From the NCBI GenBank assembly GCA_026015225.1, contig JAOZGV010000041.1:1-8433 (forward strand): 8,433 nt of DNA. Reading direction: 5' to 3'. The notes under the pieces were generated by a model. The model saw only the letters and a program-made list of their open reading frames with translations. It was not told where the DNA came from and did not search any database. This DNA comes from Candidatus Bathyarchaeota archaeon (GTDB lineage: Archaea; Thermoproteota; Bathyarchaeia; 40CM-2-53-6; RBG-13-38-9). The position numbers and the translations under genes are program-made. Numbering within the stretch: position 1 is the first letter of the stretch; each line of letters opens with the position of its first letter. Below are positions 6,420 through 8,433 of the stretch, piece by piece.

Positions 6420-6541
6420 AGCTTTTACAATAAAACAATAAGAATAATGGATAGCAAATTTACGAGAATTTTCTCACACCTATTGAAAGGCGTAACGGAT
6501 GAGGTTTTGTACAATGGTTCAGCTCACTTCCATTATTTAAT

Positions 6542-6579
6542 TAACCGATATTTCTTCATTTTAATAAATTTATCGGTTA
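6542..6579. repeat. Inverted repeat with perfect 9-bp arms after lysS
   Basis: TAACCGATA at 6542-6550 and its exact reverse complement TATCGGTTA at 6571-6579 are separated by 20 nt. The right arm starts 2 nt beyond the lysS stop codon. As RNA it could form a 9-bp stem with a large AT-rich loop. No T-run follows on the minus strand, so it is not a classical intrinsic terminator. It could protect or process the lysK-lysS message, or act as an operator for ilvB. Which of these applies cannot be told from sequence. Confidence 0.55.
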
Positions 6580-6581
6580 TC

Positions 6582-7964
6582 TTATTCAAATTTTTTTAAA
6601 ACTAATCTTGTTTCTGTAGCAACGACGCCATCAACTTCTCTAATCCTCTCCAATACATCGTTAAGTTCTATCGTTGAATTAGCGTTTAATGTAATTTCAA
6701 TATCATAATCTCCGCTTATCTCATAAACCCTGTCTACTCCTTTTATTGCTCTAATTTTGCGCGCAATGGCTGACGTGTAAACATTAGATTTACATCTTAT
6801 TAAGATCAAAGCTTCAATTTTATGTGGAATCTTCGCTGAAAAATTCTGTCCAGAGATTTTCTCACTTAATTCAATAATATCTGCATCTCTAAATCTAGTT
6901 AATTTTGAACTATTCTTAATTTCCTGAACAATGTTAACAATTTGTTCTTTTTGTAATGAAATACCCAATTTCTCTAATCTTGATTCTACTGCATGTATGC
7001 CCGTATATTTATCTATAATAATATCCCGATGTCTACCAATAAGATCCGGTGGAAAACCCTCATATGTCATTGGATTCTCCAGAACTCCTGCTACGTGAAC
7101 ACCCGCTTTGTGCACAAATGCATTTTCTCCAATTATTGGGGAGTTAGGAGACAATACAATTCCGCTAGATTTTTCAACTAATAGTGATAGATTTGGTAAT
7201 TCTGATAGCTTAACTGTATCAATATTGTAAATTACTCTAAGAGCCACTGCAAGTTCGCTAATGGAGGTGATTCCAGTCCTCTCTCCTAATCCATTAATTG
7301 TAACATGTGCAGAAGTCGCTCCCCCTTCAAGTGCTGCTAAAGTATTTGAATTCGCCATTCCAAGGTCGTTATGGCAATGTGTATCTAATTCAGCATTAAC
7401 ATCATTTTTTAATTTGATAAATAGGTCTTTATTTCTCTCTGGAGTCATTACACCAACTGTATCAGGTATACTTACTCTATCGGCACCCGCATTAACTGCA
7501 GCATTACATATTCTTACTAAGAATGAATAATCTGTCCTTGAAGCATCTTCTGCTGTGAATCTAACCTTGAATCCATGTTCGCGGGCATACTCTATTGCTT
7601 GGATAATTATTTTGATAGCCTCTTTTTTAGCTTTTTTAAGCTTATAAGTGAGATGAGTTTTCGAAGTCCCAAAATAGATGGCTATCCTATCGACATTGCA
7701 TTCGATGGCCTTGTCTATATCTTTCTTTACGGCCCTAACATGTGCGAGTATTTCAGAGGATAGTCCCTCATTAGCAATTCTTTTTACAGCTTCGTAAAGA
7801 TCCTTTGAGACATTAGGGTCGCCCGCTTCAATCATATCCACACCTATATCACTCAATTTTTTTGCTATCTGAATTTTATCATCGATAGAAAAGTTAACAC
7901 CTGGAGTCTGCTCCCCTTCTCTTAATGTGGTATCCAAGATCAATACTTTATGATTTATGCCCAT
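6582..7964 (-). CDS. lysS: Homocitrate synthase with C-terminal RAM domain
   Basis: Probable cytoplasmic enzyme condensing acetyl-CoA with 2-oxoglutarate to homocitrate, the first step of AAA lysine synthesis. The 460-residue protein has a DRE-TIM barrel (about 6-280) opening with DTTLREGEQ (11-19). Metal ligands fit Asp11, His196 and His198 in HCHNDLG. It has GTSK at 99-102, VRFTAED at 134-140 and NGLGERTGI at 224-232, then a subdomain with GENAFVHKAGVH (279-290). His75 aligns with the His of Thermus homocitrate synthase where isopropylmalate synthases have a hydrophobic residue. Residues about 383-458 form a RAM (Lrp/AsnC effector) domain with SGDYDIEI (417-424), in place of the LeuA regulatory domain; this fusion is known in Sulfolobus-type enzymes. 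ATG at 7964 is preceded by GAGGGG with an 8-nt spacer, lying inside lysK. Isopropylmalate or citramalate synthase is less likely because of His75, GTSK and the lysK neighbour. Confidence 0.88.
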   Translation of the reverse strand: MGINHKVLILDTTLREGEQTPGVNFSIDDKIQIAKKLSDIGVDMIEAGDPNVSKDLYEAVKRIANEGLSSEILAHVRAVKKDIDKAIECNVDRIAIYFGTSKTHLTYKLKKAKKEAIKIIIQAIEYAREHGFKVRFTAEDASRTDYSFLVRICNAAVNAGADRVSIPDTVGVMTPERNKDLFIKLKNDVNAELDTHCHNDLGMANSNTLAALEGGATSAHVTINGLGERTGITSISELAVALRVIYNIDTVKLSELPNLSLLVEKSSGIVLSPNSPIIGENAFVHKAGVHVAGVLENPMTYEGFPPDLIGRHRDIIIDKYTGIHAVESRLEKLGISLQKEQIVNIVQEIKNSSKLTRFRDADIIELSEKISGQNFSAKIPHKIEALILIRCKSNVYTSAIARKIRAIKGVDRVYEISGDYDIEITLNANSTIELNDVLERIREVDGVVATETRLVLKKFE

Positions 7965-8433
7965 TGGCTTTACCCCTCTCTTTTTTATAGAGATCGAAAA
8001 GTCTCATTATTGCTTCTCGATAAATATGAATGCTGTCAAGATAATCATCTATGATTATATGCTCATTCGAAGTATGATCTAAATGTGAGTCGCCTGGTCC
8101 ATATGCTATCATCGGTATCTTAAAAGATGAAAAGAGTTCATTTATATCGGCTGTACCTGTTTTTTTCAGTAATGTAACCCTATTTTTTCTAGTTTTCCTT
8201 ATTGCCCACGAAAAGGATCGTACTAGGATAGAATCTCTAGATGTCTCAAAAGGTTTAGTTTTTCCAACTGAGGATATTCTGATATCAATATTAGGATTGG
8301 CTCTACCAAAGGAATCAATAATATCTTTAATTGAATCAAAAACTTTCTCAATATTAAGTTGAGGGGGAATTCGAATGTTGACTATAAATTCACATTTTGA
8401 AGGTGTAATATTGCAGCGTTCTCCTCCATGCAT
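7948..8433 (-). CDS. lysK: LysW-lysine hydrolase LysK, C-terminal part (M20 metallopeptidase family)
   Basis: This is the C-terminal 161 residues of a gene that enters from beyond the right edge; the Met at the edge is not a demonstrated start. Family knowledge: LysK is a cytoplasmic M20-family metallohydrolase that frees lysine (in some archaea also ornithine) from the carrier protein LysW in the last step of the AAA route. Seen here: the dimerisation/lid part with an Ile-Arg-Ile-Pro-Pro strand (about residues 20-24 of the fragment), the family motif KKTGTADINELF (90-101), and near the end GPGDSHLDHTSNEH (112-125), whose His120 fits the last metal ligand of M20 enzymes. The N-terminal metal ligands and catalytic Glu lie outside the window. 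Its last codons overlap lysS by 17 nt. ArgE or DapE are the alternatives, but the adjacent homocitrate synthase favours LysK. Confidence 0.85.
   Translation of the reverse strand: MHGGERCNITPSKCEFIVNIRIPPQLNIEKVFDSIKDIIDSFGRANPNIDIRISSVGKTKPFETSRDSILVRSFSWAIRKTRKNRVTLLKKTGTADINELFSSFKIPMIAYGPGDSHLDHTSNEHIIIDDYLDSIHIYREAIMRLFDLYKKERGKANGHKS
7973..7978 (-). promoter_or_regulatory. Ribosome binding site of lysS inside lysK
   Basis: The minus strand reads GAGGGG 8 nt before the ATG at 7962-7964. The site lies within the last codons of lysK, so translation of the two genes is probably coupled. It supports the chosen lysS start. Confidence 0.6.

Noticed and set aside
6420..6540. Possible small RNA or C/D-box RNA in the lysS-ilvB gap
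   Set aside because: No convincing C box (RTGATGA) with a paired D box (CTGA) at the right spacing was found on either strand; GGATGAG is only a loose match.
6533..6559. Possible 8-residue leader peptide (MKKYRLIK) ahead of ilvB
   Set aside because: It has no ribosome binding site and no run of branched-chain codons, it lies upstream of the likely ilvB promoter, and leader-peptide attenuation is not established in archaea.
6582..7964. lysS as 2-isopropylmalate synthase (LeuA)
   Set aside because: It lacks the LeuA regulatory domain, has a RAM domain instead, carries His75 and GTSK as in homocitrate synthases, and overlaps lysK.

Overview
This window is a one-strand amino-acid biosynthesis cluster, almost certainly archaeal. 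All eight genes lie on the minus strand. In transcription order, from right to left, they are lysK (cut by the window edge), lysS, ilvB, ilvN, ilvC, leuC, leuD and leuB. The archaeal assignment rests on three things. LysK and homocitrate synthase belong to the LysW-carrier alpha-aminoadipate (AAA) route to lysine. The homocitrate synthase has the C-terminal Lrp/AsnC-type RAM domain known from Sulfolobus-type enzymes. AT-rich TATA-like boxes stand at archaeal spacing ahead of ilvB and, less clearly, leuC. GC content is low, roughly mid to high thirties percent in the lines I sampled. A TACK-type archaeon such as Bathyarchaeia is my best guess, but the sequence does not settle the phylum.

Layout. 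8433-6582: end of lysK and all of lysS, overlapping by 17 nt. 6581-6354: a 228-nt gap with a 9-bp inverted repeat just after the lysS stop and a probable ilvB promoter. 6353-3160: ilvB-ilvN-ilvC with 6-nt and 17-nt gaps. 3159-2957: a 203-nt AT-rich gap with an oligo-T terminator candidate and a weak promoter candidate. 2956-119: leuC-leuD-leuB, tightly packed. 118-1: a short AT-rich tail with no gene seen.

How the genes work together. IlvB/IlvN make acetolactate and acetohydroxybutyrate, and IlvC reduces and isomerises them on the way to valine and isoleucine. LeuC/LeuD isomerise isopropylmalate and LeuB oxidises it toward leucine. LysS condenses 2-oxoglutarate with acetyl-CoA to start the AAA lysine route, and LysK releases lysine from LysW at its end. 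No 2-isopropylmalate synthase (leuA) and no ilvD are in the window, so those steps are encoded elsewhere. Whether LeuCD also serve the homologous AAA steps is open.

Most points worth a second look concern details of these enzymes. LeuB carries an NADP-type Lys-Tyr pair where family members are usually NAD-type Asp-Ile. IlvC has an acidic cofactor loop. The arginine codons of leuB differ sharply from those of its neighbours. The two gaps hold several inverted repeats. I found no evidence of a wholly new system, mobile element, CRISPR array or RNA gene.
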